A DNA stretch of 64,000 nucleotides from an uncultured bacterium (GCA_903899655.1 CAIUKF010000013.1:60983-124982); one strand, 5' to 3'; positions 16,112 to 25,392 are shown, counted from the first letter of the stretch. Notes: a model not told the origin generated them from the sequence alone. Translations and numbers: made by a program.

Positions 16112-17404
16112 TTATTGTTCAAGAAAAGTAAATTTACTGTCACCAATTTGAATAATACTATCACCTTCAACGCCACGGCGACGAAGTTCGTGTGATATGC
16201 CAAGTTTTTTCATAATATCACGCAAGCGATTAGTACCGTCGTAATTTGTAAAATCAGTTCGACGGGCAAATCTTTCAATCTTTTCACCAGTTACGACAAA
16301 TGAAATTTTGCCATCTTCGTCTTCGATACGTTCCACTATCCAAGCTTCGGCAATTTTGGCAGTACTGAGTGAGATTGTTTCAATTTCTTCGACGTCGTTA
16401 TCAATAGCGTTAACAACTTCACGAAATTTGATAACTTTATCGCGTAGCGCCCGCAACACTTCAGTCAAACCAACATGAGCACTAGACGAAATCGCAAATA
16501 CTGGCGTATCGCCCGCTACCGCTTTTACGGCATCGATTTGCATTTGAATCATTTCGTCATCTAATCCATCAACTTTTGTCAGTGCAATAATTTCAGGACG
16601 GTCAGTTAAATCAATGCTGTAATTAGCCAGTTCGGCCCGAATAATCTGGTAAGATTCAGCCACGTCATCCGAGTAAGCATCAATCATGTGCAACAGTACG
16701 GCCGTTCGTTCGACGTGTCGCAAAAAAGCATCGCCCAAACCCTTGCCCTCGCTAGCGCCTTCGATTAAGCCTGGAATATCTGCAATTAAAATACTAGTAC
16801 TATCAACATCCGCTACACCCAAATTTGGTGATAATGTCGTAAAGGCATAATCAGCAATTTCAGGACGAGCGTTGCTGACAACCGACAAAAATGTCGATTT
16901 ACCAGCGTTAGGGAAACCAACCAAACCAACGTCAGCTAATAATTTTAATTCTAATTCAGCTTCAAAAATTTCGCCCATTTCGCCTTTTTCGGCAATGCGT
17001 GGAGTTTGGCGAACCGACGACTTAAAGTGAGCATTACCCGAACCACCCTCGCCGCCCTTGGCTATGATTATTTGTTGGCCATCATGCGTTAAATCAGCAA
17101 TTACTTTGCCAGCGCGACGAACAATCGTACCAACTGGAACTTTGACGTAAAGTGATTCACCACTGCGCCCACTACGATCACATTTTGAACCATTATCACC
17201 TGATTTAGCTTTTAGTTCAGGCTTGTAACGAAAATCGATTAATGTATTCAGACCGCCATCAGCAACAAAGACAACGTCGCCACCGTCGCCACCAACGCCA
17301 CCATCTGGACCACCCTTGGCAATATAAATTTCATGCCTAAAACTAACGGCTCCATCGCCGCCCTTTCCTGCATTAATAAATACTTTGGCGGTATCGACAA
17401 ACAT
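16112..17404 (-). CDS. obgE: GTPase ObgE/CgtA
   Basis: A 430-aa protein with all three Obg domains. The glycine-rich Obg fold (residues 1-158) shows GKGGDGAVSFRHE and GGPDGGVGGDGGDVVF. The GTPase domain has GFPNAGKST, FTTLSPNLG, DIPGLIEGAS and LTKVD. A C-terminal OCT domain follows (GEKIERFARRTDFTNYD). Obg is an essential ribosome-assembly GTPase that also responds to ppGpp. -10 TATAAT (17420-17415) lies 10 nt before the ATG, leaving a leader of only a few bases. A TAGCTATT repeat element begins right behind the stop codon and another lies upstream, before the LysM-CHAP gene. Confidence 0.97.
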   Translation of the reverse strand: MFVDTAKVFINAGKGGDGAVSFRHEIYIAKGGPDGGVGGDGGDVVFVADGGLNTLIDFRYKPELKAKSGDNGSKCDRSGRSGESLYVKVPVGTIVRRAGKVIADLTHDGQQIIIAKGGEGGSGNAHFKSSVRQTPRIAEKGEMGEIFEAELELKLLADVGLVGFPNAGKSTFLSVVSNARPEIADYAFTTLSPNLGVADVDSTSILIADIPGLIEGASEGKGLGDAFLRHVERTAVLLHMIDAYSDDVAESYQIIRAELANYSIDLTDRPEIIALTKVDGLDDEMIQMQIDAVKAVAGDTPVFAISSSAHVGLTEVLRALRDKVIKFREVVNAIDNDVEEIETISLSTAKIAEAWIVERIEDEDGKISFVVTGEKIERFARRTDFTNYDGTNRLRDIMKKLGISHELRRRGVEGDSIIQIGDSKFTFLEQ

Positions 17405-17437
17405 ATATACTTATATTATAGCACAATTGCCCCTGTT

Positions 17438-17497
17438 TAGCTATTAGAATATGGCGAATTAATTATTCTAATAGCAAATAGCTAAATTCCAATAGCC
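17438..17497. repeat. TAGCTATTGGAA repeat, locus B (3' of LysM-CHAP gene)
   Basis: Units TAGCTATTAGAATATGGC (17438-17455), ATTCTAATAGC (17464-17474) and TAGCTAAATTCCAATAGCC (17479-17497) alternate in orientation and can pair. It starts 2-3 nt after the stop codon of the LysM-CHAP gene. Confidence 0.8.
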
Positions 17498-17499
17498 AT

Positions 17500-18630
17500 C
17501 TAGTGAATATATAGATATTGACCAGTATTGCCAGCTGAAACGGTACGCCCAGAAATAATATTATAACCACCACCAGAGACATATGCATTCATCTCGCTAA
17601 TACTTAAGTCGCCATTATCCAAGATCGATTCTACTATCGCTACGTGTCCTAAATAGCCGCCGTTTTGCATAATCGCGCCTACTGAAGGCGTATTATTAAC
17701 AACTAAGCCTTCCTGAGCGGCCATATATGCCCAAGAGCTAGCATTACCCCAATGATCGCCAACCGGCAATCCAAGTTGTTTTCGACGGTTATATACATAA
17801 AGTGTACAGTTACCATGAGAATACAAACCATTATCTGGCGTTCCATAGCCTATATTCCAAGTATTACCGCCAAATCCTGTGCCGTAACCTGAAAAATAGT
17901 TAATTACGACCGGAGCAACATAGCCCGGACGTTCAGTTGCAGGCAAAGTTGCACTAGGTAGAATTATCTTGGTATTCGGCACTAGTCCACTTAATTCCAA
18001 GTCATTATATGTAGATAAACGATCCTTATCGACACTATATTTTGTCGCAATCGTATCAATCGTATCACCTGATTTAACATCATACAAAACACCATCAATT
18101 GGAAGGATTCGAAGTACTTTGCCTACCGCTAGCGCATCCGTAGTTAAGTTATTAGCCCATTTAATTGTCTGAGCAGCAATGTTAAACTTCACCGCTAATG
18201 AGCCAACTGTATCACCAGCAACCACCGTATAACTGGTGACTAATCGATTTTCTTGAGTCGATGCAACAATTTGTGGTTTGGCCGAGCTAGCGCCATTAGA
18301 TTGCATAAATTCGCTTTTTATTTGAGCTGATACAGCCAAGTTAGCTACTGACGTAGCAATTGGTAGATTTGCCGTAGAGGCAACCTCGGCTGCAACATTA
18401 GTTGCGATAACATTATCAACTGAAGTCTTATCGACTTGATTATTAAGCGAGGTCTTATTACTGTCAGACGATGTAGCTGATGAACTTTGTGGACCAGTAT
18501 ACCCAACATAGACTAGTGCAACAATAACAGCAAAAACACCCGCATAAACAGCGATAAGTGATGGTTTAATTTTTGGTAACAATTTAGAACGACGTTTTGG
18601 TGCCATTGACTGCCGAATATCAGCAGGCAA
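17500..18630 (-). CDS. Membrane-anchored LysM-CHAP peptidoglycan hydrolase
   Basis: About 376 aa: a short basic N-terminus, one membrane helix (SLIAVYAGVFAVIVALVYVGY), a low-complexity linker, two LysM modules (YTVVAGDTVGSLAVKFN; YDVKSGDTIDTIATKYS) and a C-terminal CHAP domain with catalytic Cys in HGNCTLYVY, His in LGHVAIVE and SEMNAY. It probably cleaves peptidoglycan peptide links at the cell surface. The start is unsettled. TTG at 18630 and ATG at 18606 both lack a good SD, whereas an in-frame ATT at 18663 has AGGAG exactly 7 nt upstream and would add 11 residues. Repeat elements lie on the 3' side. Confidence 0.88.
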   Translation of the reverse strand: MPADIRQSMAPKRRSKLLPKIKPSLIAVYAGVFAVIVALVYVGYTGPQSSSATSSDSNKTSLNNQVDKTSVDNVIATNVAAEVASTANLPIATSVANLAVSAQIKSEFMQSNGASSAKPQIVASTQENRLVTSYTVVAGDTVGSLAVKFNIAAQTIKWANNLTTDALAVGKVLRILPIDGVLYDVKSGDTIDTIATKYSVDKDRLSTYNDLELSGLVPNTKIILPSATLPATERPGYVAPVVINYFSGYGTGFGGNTWNIGYGTPDNGLYSHGNCTLYVYNRRKQLGLPVGDHWGNASSWAYMAAQEGLVVNNTPSVGAIMQNGGYLGHVAIVESILDNGDLSISEMNAYVSGGGYNIISGRTVSAGNTGQYLYIH

Positions 18631-18764
18631 TCCACTAAGGTTCGTTCTGATTGGACTACGAATAATTAATCTCCTGCCATTTGCATTAATAACAGAATTT
18701 CCAAATTAACGGAATTGCAAATGTGCTAATGATTAGTATATCAATTATTGCCTATTGAGTCAAT

Positions 18765-19892
18765 TTAAGGTGTACTACATTTTACTGCGCAGTGATTAAT
18801 CACATTAGCTTGATGCTCAGCCTCGGTCTTTGCAAAGTAGGTAATGTTATCATCACCACTAAGGAAAAACAGATAATCGCCCGATGCCGGATTAGCTACC
18901 GCCTGCATAGCCATCAACCCAGGTACGGCAATTGGCCCAGGTGGCAGACCAGCAAAACGGCGAGTATTATATGGCGAGTTCAAATTTGGATCGCGCGCCA
19001 CACCTGTTTTATCGGCAATGTATTGGTATGTAACATCCGATCCTAATGTCATACCGCTAGCCAAACGAGAATAGAATACTTGGGCTACTTGAGGCTGGTC
19101 AGTTTTATTACCCGACTCACGCTGAACGATTGACGCTAATGTAATACCTTCATACAGATTCAATCCATGACTAGCAAAACCAGCAACCAGATTATTTTTT
19201 TGAACAACTGAATAATATTGTTGAAATACACTTGTTAAAATATCCTGAACAGTCGCGCCGACGTTAAAATTATAAGTTTCTCCATAGATATATCCTTCTA
19301 AATCAGCTGATGCTGGTTTGTTAGCAAATAATGGACTATCATAAGTCATTTTTAACGCCGCAGTGATATCGGCATCTGAATAACCAGCATTTTTCAAAAC
19401 CGTCGTGACATCATATTTTTTAGTCGCATTAGTATTATCTACTAACGTCGCGCCAGGATAAAAAGTAATACTGAATTGATCAACCGATCCATTAACTAAA
19501 TGATTAACTATTTGCGGAATTGTTTCAGCTGGCGACAAACGATATGTGCCGGCCTGCAAATTTTTGTTGTTATTTGACATCTTTATGTACAAATTAAACG
19601 CAATTGATGATCTAATGATCGACTGGCTCTGCAATTCATCACCGATTTGAGCTGGTGTGCTCCCAGATGCAATTTTGATTAATTTTAACTGCCCTTTGTC
19701 ATTACCAACCGAAGTAAGTTGCGTGTTATACCAAATCACTCCAACTACAAAAAAACCAATTAGAATAGTTGTTATAATGCTAATAACCCAAATAATGGTC
19801 CTATTTTTTGCAGGCTTTTTGCCAGTTTTTAAACCACTGGGCTGACCGTTTATCGGTTGTGGCACTATTTTTTGTACTTCTAATTCAGGCAT
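18765..19892 (-). CDS. mltG: Endolytic murein transglycosylase MltG
   Basis: A 375-aa protein with a cytoplasmic N-terminus, one membrane helix (about 30-52) and the YceG/MltG domain. The signature blocks are LEGYIYGETYNF, ITLASIVQRESG with the catalytic Glu, SDVTYQYI and SPYNTRRFAGLPPGPI. MltG cuts nascent glycan strands and so sets their length; it acts with the elongation machinery outside the membrane. It overlaps ruvX by 8 nt, the classical mltG-ruvX pairing. The upstream genes (549-aa anchored protein, FtsA-like) are joined by overlaps or 2-nt gaps, so all four probably share a transcript. Confidence 0.95.
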   Translation of the reverse strand: MPELEVQKIVPQPINGQPSGLKTGKKPAKNRTIIWVISIITTILIGFFVVGVIWYNTQLTSVGNDKGQLKLIKIASGSTPAQIGDELQSQSIIRSSIAFNLYIKMSNNNKNLQAGTYRLSPAETIPQIVNHLVNGSVDQFSITFYPGATLVDNTNATKKYDVTTVLKNAGYSDADITAALKMTYDSPLFANKPASADLEGYIYGETYNFNVGATVQDILTSVFQQYYSVVQKNNLVAGFASHGLNLYEGITLASIVQRESGNKTDQPQVAQVFYSRLASGMTLGSDVTYQYIADKTGVARDPNLNSPYNTRRFAGLPPGPIAVPGLMAMQAVANPASGDYLFFLSGDDNITYFAKTEAEHQANVINHCAVKCSTP

Positions 19893-20295
19893 AATTTGCT
19901 TCTAAATAATCTTGTAATATTATTGCCGCCGCCTGAGCATCAATGTCGGCTTTGGCATAAGGCCGTTTGTAACTAATTAATTGCTGCTCGGCAATAACGC
20001 TGGTTAATGACTCATCCTGAAAAACTATCTTTGGCGCAAAATCAGTCAATTTGGCAGCAAAATCTTCAACAAATTGAGTTTGTTTTGTCGCCTGACCTGA
20101 CTGATTGCGTGGATAGCCAATTACCAAAATATCAGCTTTTTCTTTGATAACTATTTCGGCAATAGATTGAAGTTCACTACCATCAACATCGATGGTATCA
20201 AACGGCACAGCAATACGAACTGAGGTTTGGCCAACTGCGACACCAATCCGCTTTTCACCCACATCCAGACAAACTAATGAAATCGGCTTAGGCAT
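19885..20295 (-). CDS. ruvX: Putative pre-16S rRNA nuclease / Holliday junction resolvase YqgF
   Basis: A 136-aa RNase H-fold protein of normal length for RuvX/YqgF. It has LDVGEKRIGVAVG at the N-terminus (first Asp), ILVIGYPRNQSG in the middle, VFQDESLTS with the Glu, and DIDAQAAAIILQDYL with the last Asp. It matures the 5' end of 16S rRNA and is the bacterial alternative resolvase candidate. It overlaps both neighbours (8 nt each with the 549-aa gene and mltG), showing tight translational coupling. Confidence 0.94.
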   Translation of the reverse strand: MPKPISLVCLDVGEKRIGVAVGQTSVRIAVPFDTIDVDGSELQSIAEIVIKEKADILVIGYPRNQSGQATKQTQFVEDFAAKLTDFAPKIVFQDESLTSVIAEQQLISYKRPYAKADIDAQAAAIILQDYLEANYA

Positions 20296-21937
20296 TGGTC
20301 AAAACGAATTCAACTTGAATTTTATTAATATCATTTGGCACAGTATTGACCCAGAAGTATGAGAATTTAGTATCAACACTATCGACGCCCTGAATGGCGC
20401 CAATTAGTTGCTGAACATCGCCATATTTCAGACCTTTTACTTGCTCTTTGATTGCTGTTTGGTCGATATTAGGACCAATCTTGCCAGTTGCAGCAATATT
20501 GATTGTCGATCCAGTGTCGGTTTTTTGATAATTTTTCAACAAAATACTATTAATGCCATCGTCAATTATTATTTGAGTTTTAGCATTCAAAATACCAACC
20601 TTTAAGGAATCTTTTAAAAATAGTTCTAGTTCGGATTTAGCAATCGCCGTAATTGAAAAAGTCGTCTTGGATGTTAATTTTGCCTTGCCACCTGTGGCCT
20701 CGGCACCGATTGCAGGTACAGACACGGCAGCAACCCGATTGACATCAAAACTGTCTGATATGACTTTTTCACCATTCGTAAATTCGGCAATCAATTGAGT
20801 CTTATAATCATCAGTTGATAAGTCTACCAAAGCTTGACTAGCCTTTTGAACATCGGTAGCCGTTACATAAGTGGTAGTTTTTGCTAGACCGCCGGTCATT
20901 GCTGTGCCAACACCAGAATAATTTGAATAGCCATCAACCGTGTAGGCAACACCAACAGCTAAATTGTAATCTTCACCATTTACACTTGCCAACACATTAC
21001 CGCTTCCGGTTAAATGGCATCCACCAACACCACTGGCATTGTTAACATTGATGTCTTCCTGAGAAACAAAGACTTTGCCGCTTGAACTAATGATGTTCGT
21101 ACCTGATGGAACCAACAAATCAGAACCAGCATCAGCACATTTAATAGATAAAGTTACAACGCCAGACGCTTTCGTTCCATCATCCCTGCTGCCTGTCGCC
21201 GTAAAATCAACACTAAGGTCTTTTTGGGTTTGCTTGGTGATTGACTGAATAATATTTTTTGATACATCAGTTGCAACTGTTCCGCCCAGATTTAATGCCT
21301 TGCTGATATCAACTGAAGATGTTTTGGCGGTAATTATAATCTTTGCTGATGGCGCATATGAAGTCGCCCAAACAAAGAATCCAATCACAAAAGGTGCCAA
21401 AAATAGCGTAATAAATAATCTTTTACGGAATCGGCCAAAATCTGGGACTTTTGTCTTTGATTTATTCGAATTTACTATCGGCAAAGGTGCTGTAGTTGAC
21501 GGCTTAACAACCTGTGGAGCATCAGTTTCAACATCAATCGTCTCGATTGCTTCATTGACATCATCAGGTTGAGTTGAGTCGGCAGTTTTAACTAATTCAC
21601 CGACTGGTAACTGCGCACCATCGATTACATCTTCGTCGTCATCAACCTCCAAGGCTGCAATTTCAGCAATTTCAGGCCTACTTTGTAGGTTTTTAGCAAT
21701 TGGAATTTGCGCTACTGATGATAAGGCGATTAAGGCTTGGTTATTAGTAATCAAAACCAAATGTTTATGACTATTATCAGCCATGCGCGCCAACAAACGC
21801 AAATTTACAGCACTTTGTAATACACCAATTCGTTTTGGTGGAACAAGGGCGACAATCTTTTCTTTACTGGCTTTAATTTTGCCAATAATTGCCGTTATAT
21901 CATCTTCAACATCAATGTAAATTACGTCTTTGTGCAT
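20288..21937 (-). CDS. Large membrane-anchored protein, baseplate-J-like ectodomain
   Basis: 549 aa in three parts. Residues 1-90 form an alpha/beta domain (VIYIDVEDDITAIIGKIK, KHLVLITNNQALIALS). A long acidic linker follows, with one membrane helix at about 188-206 (LFITLFLAPFVIGFFVWATS). The 340-residue outside region contains VPSGTNIISSSGKVF, reminiscent of baseplate-J/gp47-like proteins. Such proteins recur in CPR genomes next to FtsA/PilM-like genes, from memory of family patterns. Its neighbours (FtsA-like 2 nt upstream, ruvX-mltG overlapping downstream) point to cell-envelope or division work. Function not known. Confidence 0.7.
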   Translation of the reverse strand: MHKDVIYIDVEDDITAIIGKIKASKEKIVALVPPKRIGVLQSAVNLRLLARMADNSHKHLVLITNNQALIALSSVAQIPIAKNLQSRPEIAEIAALEVDDDEDVIDGAQLPVGELVKTADSTQPDDVNEAIETIDVETDAPQVVKPSTTAPLPIVNSNKSKTKVPDFGRFRKRLFITLFLAPFVIGFFVWATSYAPSAKIIITAKTSSVDISKALNLGGTVATDVSKNIIQSITKQTQKDLSVDFTATGSRDDGTKASGVVTLSIKCADAGSDLLVPSGTNIISSSGKVFVSQEDINVNNASGVGGCHLTGSGNVLASVNGEDYNLAVGVAYTVDGYSNYSGVGTAMTGGLAKTTTYVTATDVQKASQALVDLSTDDYKTQLIAEFTNGEKVISDSFDVNRVAAVSVPAIGAEATGGKAKLTSKTTFSITAIAKSELELFLKDSLKVGILNAKTQIIIDDGINSILLKNYQKTDTGSTINIAATGKIGPNIDQTAIKEQVKGLKYGDVQQLIGAIQGVDSVDTKFSYFWVNTVPNDINKIQVEFVLTNA

Positions 21938-21939
21938 AT

Positions 21940-23205
21940 TTATATTCTCAGGATTCGGTTAAGTTTGTCTTTGATTGAATCACTGCCGCTACTGCCTATT
22001 ATTGTATCATAGCCAACTCGCAAGAGGCCCATGGCGGTAATGAAGGTGTGGTCTTTGACTAGGCTTGTCGAATCAGTAATTCCGATAACTTCTGACGGCT
22101 TAATATAATGAATCGTAGGCTTTTTGGTGAATGGCAAATCTTTGTGCCAATCCTGTTGTTGCAAAGCCGCGACTAGTTTATTCAAACTAGCGCCACCGCC
22201 ACAAAGTAAAATTCGATTAGGCAAATGATCGGCTGAATTAAATTCACTAAGTGCTAATTCGACGCCAGATATCCAAACTTCCAATGTCTTATCGATTGCC
22301 TCGTTGACCTCTTTAGCAACGCTTGCTTTGATTTTTTCGTTATCAATATTTACTTTCAATTTTTCGGCTTCGTCGTAAGAAATATCTAATTCACTGGCAA
22401 TGGTGCGTGTAAAACTACGACCGCCAATACCAAACATTTTAGTACCTTCGACGCCACCATCATTTACAACTGCAATATCGGTCGTGCCGCCACCAACGTC
22501 TGCTAATATGGCCGTAAAGTTGCTGTTTGAATCTGTACCAAGGACACTGCGACTGACTGCAAATGGTTCGGCGGCAACCGCCAACAGTTCCAATGATAAT
22601 TCTTCTGCCACACGCTCTAAGGCACTAATGTGGACCATTGGCGCAAAGGCAGTATAAATTTGAACAGCCACATCATGTCCCTGAAAACCAATCGGATTGC
22701 TAACTTTGTATCCATCAATATGAATACTAACCAAAGCGCTGTTGACTAACTTAATTTCAACATCAGCATTGCCAGTTTCAAGGGCGATTTGTTTTTGAGC
22801 CTTACTTTGAGCGCGTTCTTGGACTTTTTCGATAATAAATTCCATCTCGGCATTATCCAGTGGGCGTTCGGGTTGAGGGCGACGGTAGCGAATAGTGTTT
22901 GTGACACCTTTAACAAGTTCGCCGGCAATACCGATTACAACTCTTTTGGCTTGTAATCCTGCTTGATCTTCGGCTTCAGACAGTGCCAATTCGCAATTTC
23001 GAACAACGCCTGAAATATCAGCAATCGCGCCAGCATACATGTCGCTAATTTGTTGGTGAGCTCGGCCAACACCTACGATATCTAGGTTTTCACCGTCTAA
23101 TTTGGCAATTAAGGCTTTGATAAATTCGGTACCAATATCAAGCGCAACGATGTAGTCATCGGTGTTATGTGTTTTGCGAATTTTTCGTAGTTTATTAAAT
23201 ACCAT
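21940..23205 (-). CDS. FtsA/PilM-type actin-like ATPase
   Basis: A 421-aa actin-fold protein. The N-terminal phosphate 1 motif is VALDIGTEFIKALIA. An SHS2-like 1C region follows (AQKQIALETGNADVEIKLVN...). Phosphate 2 is LADVGGGTTDIAVV, and GVEGTKMFGIGGRSFTR is followed by LDISYDEAEKLK, as in FtsA. The adenosine motif is ILLCGGGASL. FtsA tethers FtsZ to the membrane; PilM does a related job for type IV pili. The SHS2-like segment and GG-x-FT block favour FtsA, but the next gene encodes a membrane-anchored protein as in pil operons, so both remain open. TATAAT (23222-23217) lies 11 nt before the ATG. Confidence 0.85.
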   Translation of the reverse strand: MVFNKLRKIRKTHNTDDYIVALDIGTEFIKALIAKLDGENLDIVGVGRAHQQISDMYAGAIADISGVVRNCELALSEAEDQAGLQAKRVVIGIAGELVKGVTNTIRYRRPQPERPLDNAEMEFIIEKVQERAQSKAQKQIALETGNADVEIKLVNSALVSIHIDGYKVSNPIGFQGHDVAVQIYTAFAPMVHISALERVAEELSLELLAVAAEPFAVSRSVLGTDSNSNFTAILADVGGGTTDIAVVNDGGVEGTKMFGIGGRSFTRTIASELDISYDEAEKLKVNIDNEKIKASVAKEVNEAIDKTLEVWISGVELALSEFNSADHLPNRILLCGGGASLNKLVAALQQQDWHKDLPFTKKPTIHYIKPSEVIGITDSTSLVKDHTFITAMGLLRVGYDTIIGSSGSDSIKDKLNRILRI

Positions 23206-23255
23206 ATTTATATACCATTATATACCAATGGCGGTTGTGGTTACAGAGCAATAGT

Positions 23256-23343
23256 TAGCTAATAGCTATTGGAATATGGAATATAGCAAGCAACAACTAC
23301 TGATTAGACCCTGCCATATTCTAATAGCCAAATTCCATTAGCC
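23256..23343. repeat. TAGCTATTGGAA repeat, locus C (3' end of alaS)
   Basis: Units TAGCTAATAGCTATTGGAATATGG (from 23256) and CCATATTCTAATAGCCAAATTCCATTAGCC (two units, 23314-23343) form inverted ends. The right end overlaps the last codons and the stop codon of alaS (23338-23340), so the element supplies the alaS stop. Confidence 0.8.
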
Positions 23344-25227
23344 AACTAATGCTGCTTTAATACGACGGACGCCAGCGGATGATGATTCTTCTTTGGTGAT
23401 TTTGAATCTTTTTCCACCTTCGGCTAGTTCACCAGTATGATCAACATGTGGGCCACCACAGATTTCAAGGCTAAATGGTTTTTCAGCGCCGTCGGCAATC
23501 ATTTTGTAAACCGTAACATTGGCACCATATTTGTCGCCAAATTCGCCATAAGCGCCCATTGCACGGGCCTCGGCGATTGGATATTCAGCAAAACTAACTT
23601 TCAAATCTAAATCTATTTGTTCGTTTACGATGTCTTCGATTTGTTTAATTTGTTCGGGAGTAACTTTTTCGCCCCACGAAAAGTCAAAACGCAAACGTTC
23701 TTCAGTGATATTGCTGCCTTTTTGCGCAACTTTGTCGCCCAAAACCATACGAAGCGCTTGCCCCATTAAGTGAGCAGCGGTGTGATACTTTTTATGAATC
23801 AAACCATCACCTTCTAGGCCGCCTTTGAAAGTACCTTTGGTTGCAGTTTGACTACGAGCGCGCTGTTCAGCCATTTTATCGTCAAACTCAATACGCCAAT
23901 TGTCAGATAATTTAATATCTTGCTTGAAAGCTTCTTCGGTCGATAATTCAACTGGAAAACCATAGGTATCGTATAGTGTAAACAATTCCGTACCAGTCAG
24001 GCCGTTAGTTGCGAATTTCGCTAGCTCGCGCAAACCTTTTTGTAAAGTCTGTCGAAAAGCTTTTTCTTCTTTGACTAACACCGCAATGACAGCGTCACGT
24101 TGAGCCTGAACTTCTGGATAATCTGTGGCGTACAAATCAGCTACGACTGGCACAATTTCAGGCAAAAAGTTCTGTTCGATGCCCAAATCAAACGCAAATC
24201 GAATTGCACGGCGCAACAATCGGCGCATAACATAACCTTGCTCTTTGTTAGACGGCACAACGCCGTCAACGGCCAAAAATGTAGCAGCCCGCAGGTGATC
24301 AGCAATGACGCGCATGCTTTCGGTATGTGATTCGTAATTTTTACCACTTAGTGACTGTAATTTTTCAACAATCGGCCATAACAAACTAATTCTAAATACA
24401 TCAGGACTGTCAATTCGAGCGGCAGCAATACGTTCAAGGCCGCCACCAAAGTCAACGTTTTGTTTTGCCAGTGGTTCAAAACTACCATCTTGCAAACGTT
24501 GATATTGCATAAAGACTTGGTTGCCGATTTCCATAAATTGACCACTGTCGCTGGCTGGATGTGCTAATCCAAAGCCTTCAGCATGATTTTGGGAACCAAA
24601 ATCGTAAAAGACTTCGCTGTCAGGACCACATGGATCACCAATTGGTGTTTTGTCCAAACCGCCGCCGCGTGACCACCAATTTTCGCCATCATCATAAAAG
24701 AAAATGCGTTCACCTGGTTTAATACCGCGTTTGTCGCCGTCAGCTTGACTACCAATTTCAACAATCTTGGCTTCAATCCCTTTTTCGGCAAAAACTTTTT
24801 GCCAAATATTTGCAGCTTCGTCATCGCGAGGAATATTATGCGATGCGTCACCAATAAAAGCGGTCACATAGATTTTGTTTGGATCCAAACCAACATGATC
24901 AGTCAAAAATTCAAAAAACCAACGAATTTGTTGCTCTTTGAAATAATCGCCCAAGCTCCAGTTACCTAACATTTCAAAAAAAGTTGTATGACGATTGTCG
25001 CCAACATCATCAATATCTTGCGAACGTAGACAGGTTTGACTGTCTGTTAATCTGACACCGTCGGGATGTTGCTGACCTAACAAATAAGGCAACAAAGGTT
25101 GCATACCACTACCAGTAAACAAGGTTGTTGGGTCGTTATACGGAATTAATTTGGCACGGTCAATAACCACGTGTCCGCGGTCTTTGAAAAATTGTAGATA
25201 AGCGTTTCGTATTTGCTGTGCATTCAT
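23338..25227 (-). CDS. alaS: Alanyl-tRNA synthetase, short form
   Basis: 629 aa from MNAQQIRNAYLQFFKDRGH. The class II catalytic core (LFTGSGMQPLLPYLLG, FEMLGNWSLGDYF) and the tRNA-recognition domain are complete. The editing domain has HTAAHLMGQALR, CGGPH and GVRRIKA. Normal AlaRS is about 870 aa and continues with the DHHA1/C-Ala region; here translation stops right after the editing domain, at a stop codon embedded in a TAGCTATT repeat. C-Ala helps bind and position tRNA-Ala, so this enzyme relies on the core alone. No downstream fragment with the missing part is present. The leader carries a 13-bp long-range stem ending at the start codon. Confidence 0.95.
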   Translation of the reverse strand: MNAQQIRNAYLQFFKDRGHVVIDRAKLIPYNDPTTLFTGSGMQPLLPYLLGQQHPDGVRLTDSQTCLRSQDIDDVGDNRHTTFFEMLGNWSLGDYFKEQQIRWFFEFLTDHVGLDPNKIYVTAFIGDASHNIPRDDEAANIWQKVFAEKGIEAKIVEIGSQADGDKRGIKPGERIFFYDDGENWWSRGGGLDKTPIGDPCGPDSEVFYDFGSQNHAEGFGLAHPASDSGQFMEIGNQVFMQYQRLQDGSFEPLAKQNVDFGGGLERIAAARIDSPDVFRISLLWPIVEKLQSLSGKNYESHTESMRVIADHLRAATFLAVDGVVPSNKEQGYVMRRLLRRAIRFAFDLGIEQNFLPEIVPVVADLYATDYPEVQAQRDAVIAVLVKEEKAFRQTLQKGLRELAKFATNGLTGTELFTLYDTYGFPVELSTEEAFKQDIKLSDNWRIEFDDKMAEQRARSQTATKGTFKGGLEGDGLIHKKYHTAAHLMGQALRMVLGDKVAQKGSNITEERLRFDFSWGEKVTPEQIKQIEDIVNEQIDLDLKVSFAEYPIAEARAMGAYGEFGDKYGANVTVYKMIADGAEKPFSLEICGGPHVDHTGELAEGGKRFKITKEESSSAGVRRIKAALVG

Positions 25228-25345
25228 CCCGTTAGAATTTCTCCTATTAGTTCGTCTTTCAATAATAAAATCTGTTATATATTCAACTCTATTCGTCCCG
25301 CAAGTTTACTTATAATTCTAACGGGATTCATATCTGTTGATTATA
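25227..25345 (-). promoter_or_regulatory. alaS promoter and structured leader (TCCCGTTAGAA/TTCTAACGGGA family)
   Basis: Extended -10 TGTTATAATCAA lies at 25348-25337. The leader then begins with TCCCGTTAGAATT (25326-25314), which pairs perfectly over 13 bp with AATTCTAACGGGA (25239-25227). The last base of that arm is the A of the alaS ATG; AGGAG (25245-25241) lies just outside the stem. A weaker alternative pairing links TCCCG (25326-25322) to CGGGA (25300-25296). The same promoter plus arms occur at 53781-53901. The arrangement suggests translational control. It lacks T-box sequence elements. Confidence 0.65.
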
Positions 25346-25392
25346 ACATTTTTTTATTTTCATATATACTCAACAAATTATTATAATCAAAT

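Noticed and set aside
25227..25345. alaS leader as a T-box riboswitch
   Set aside because: No AGGGTGGNACCGCG-type T-box sequence or specifier stem is visible.
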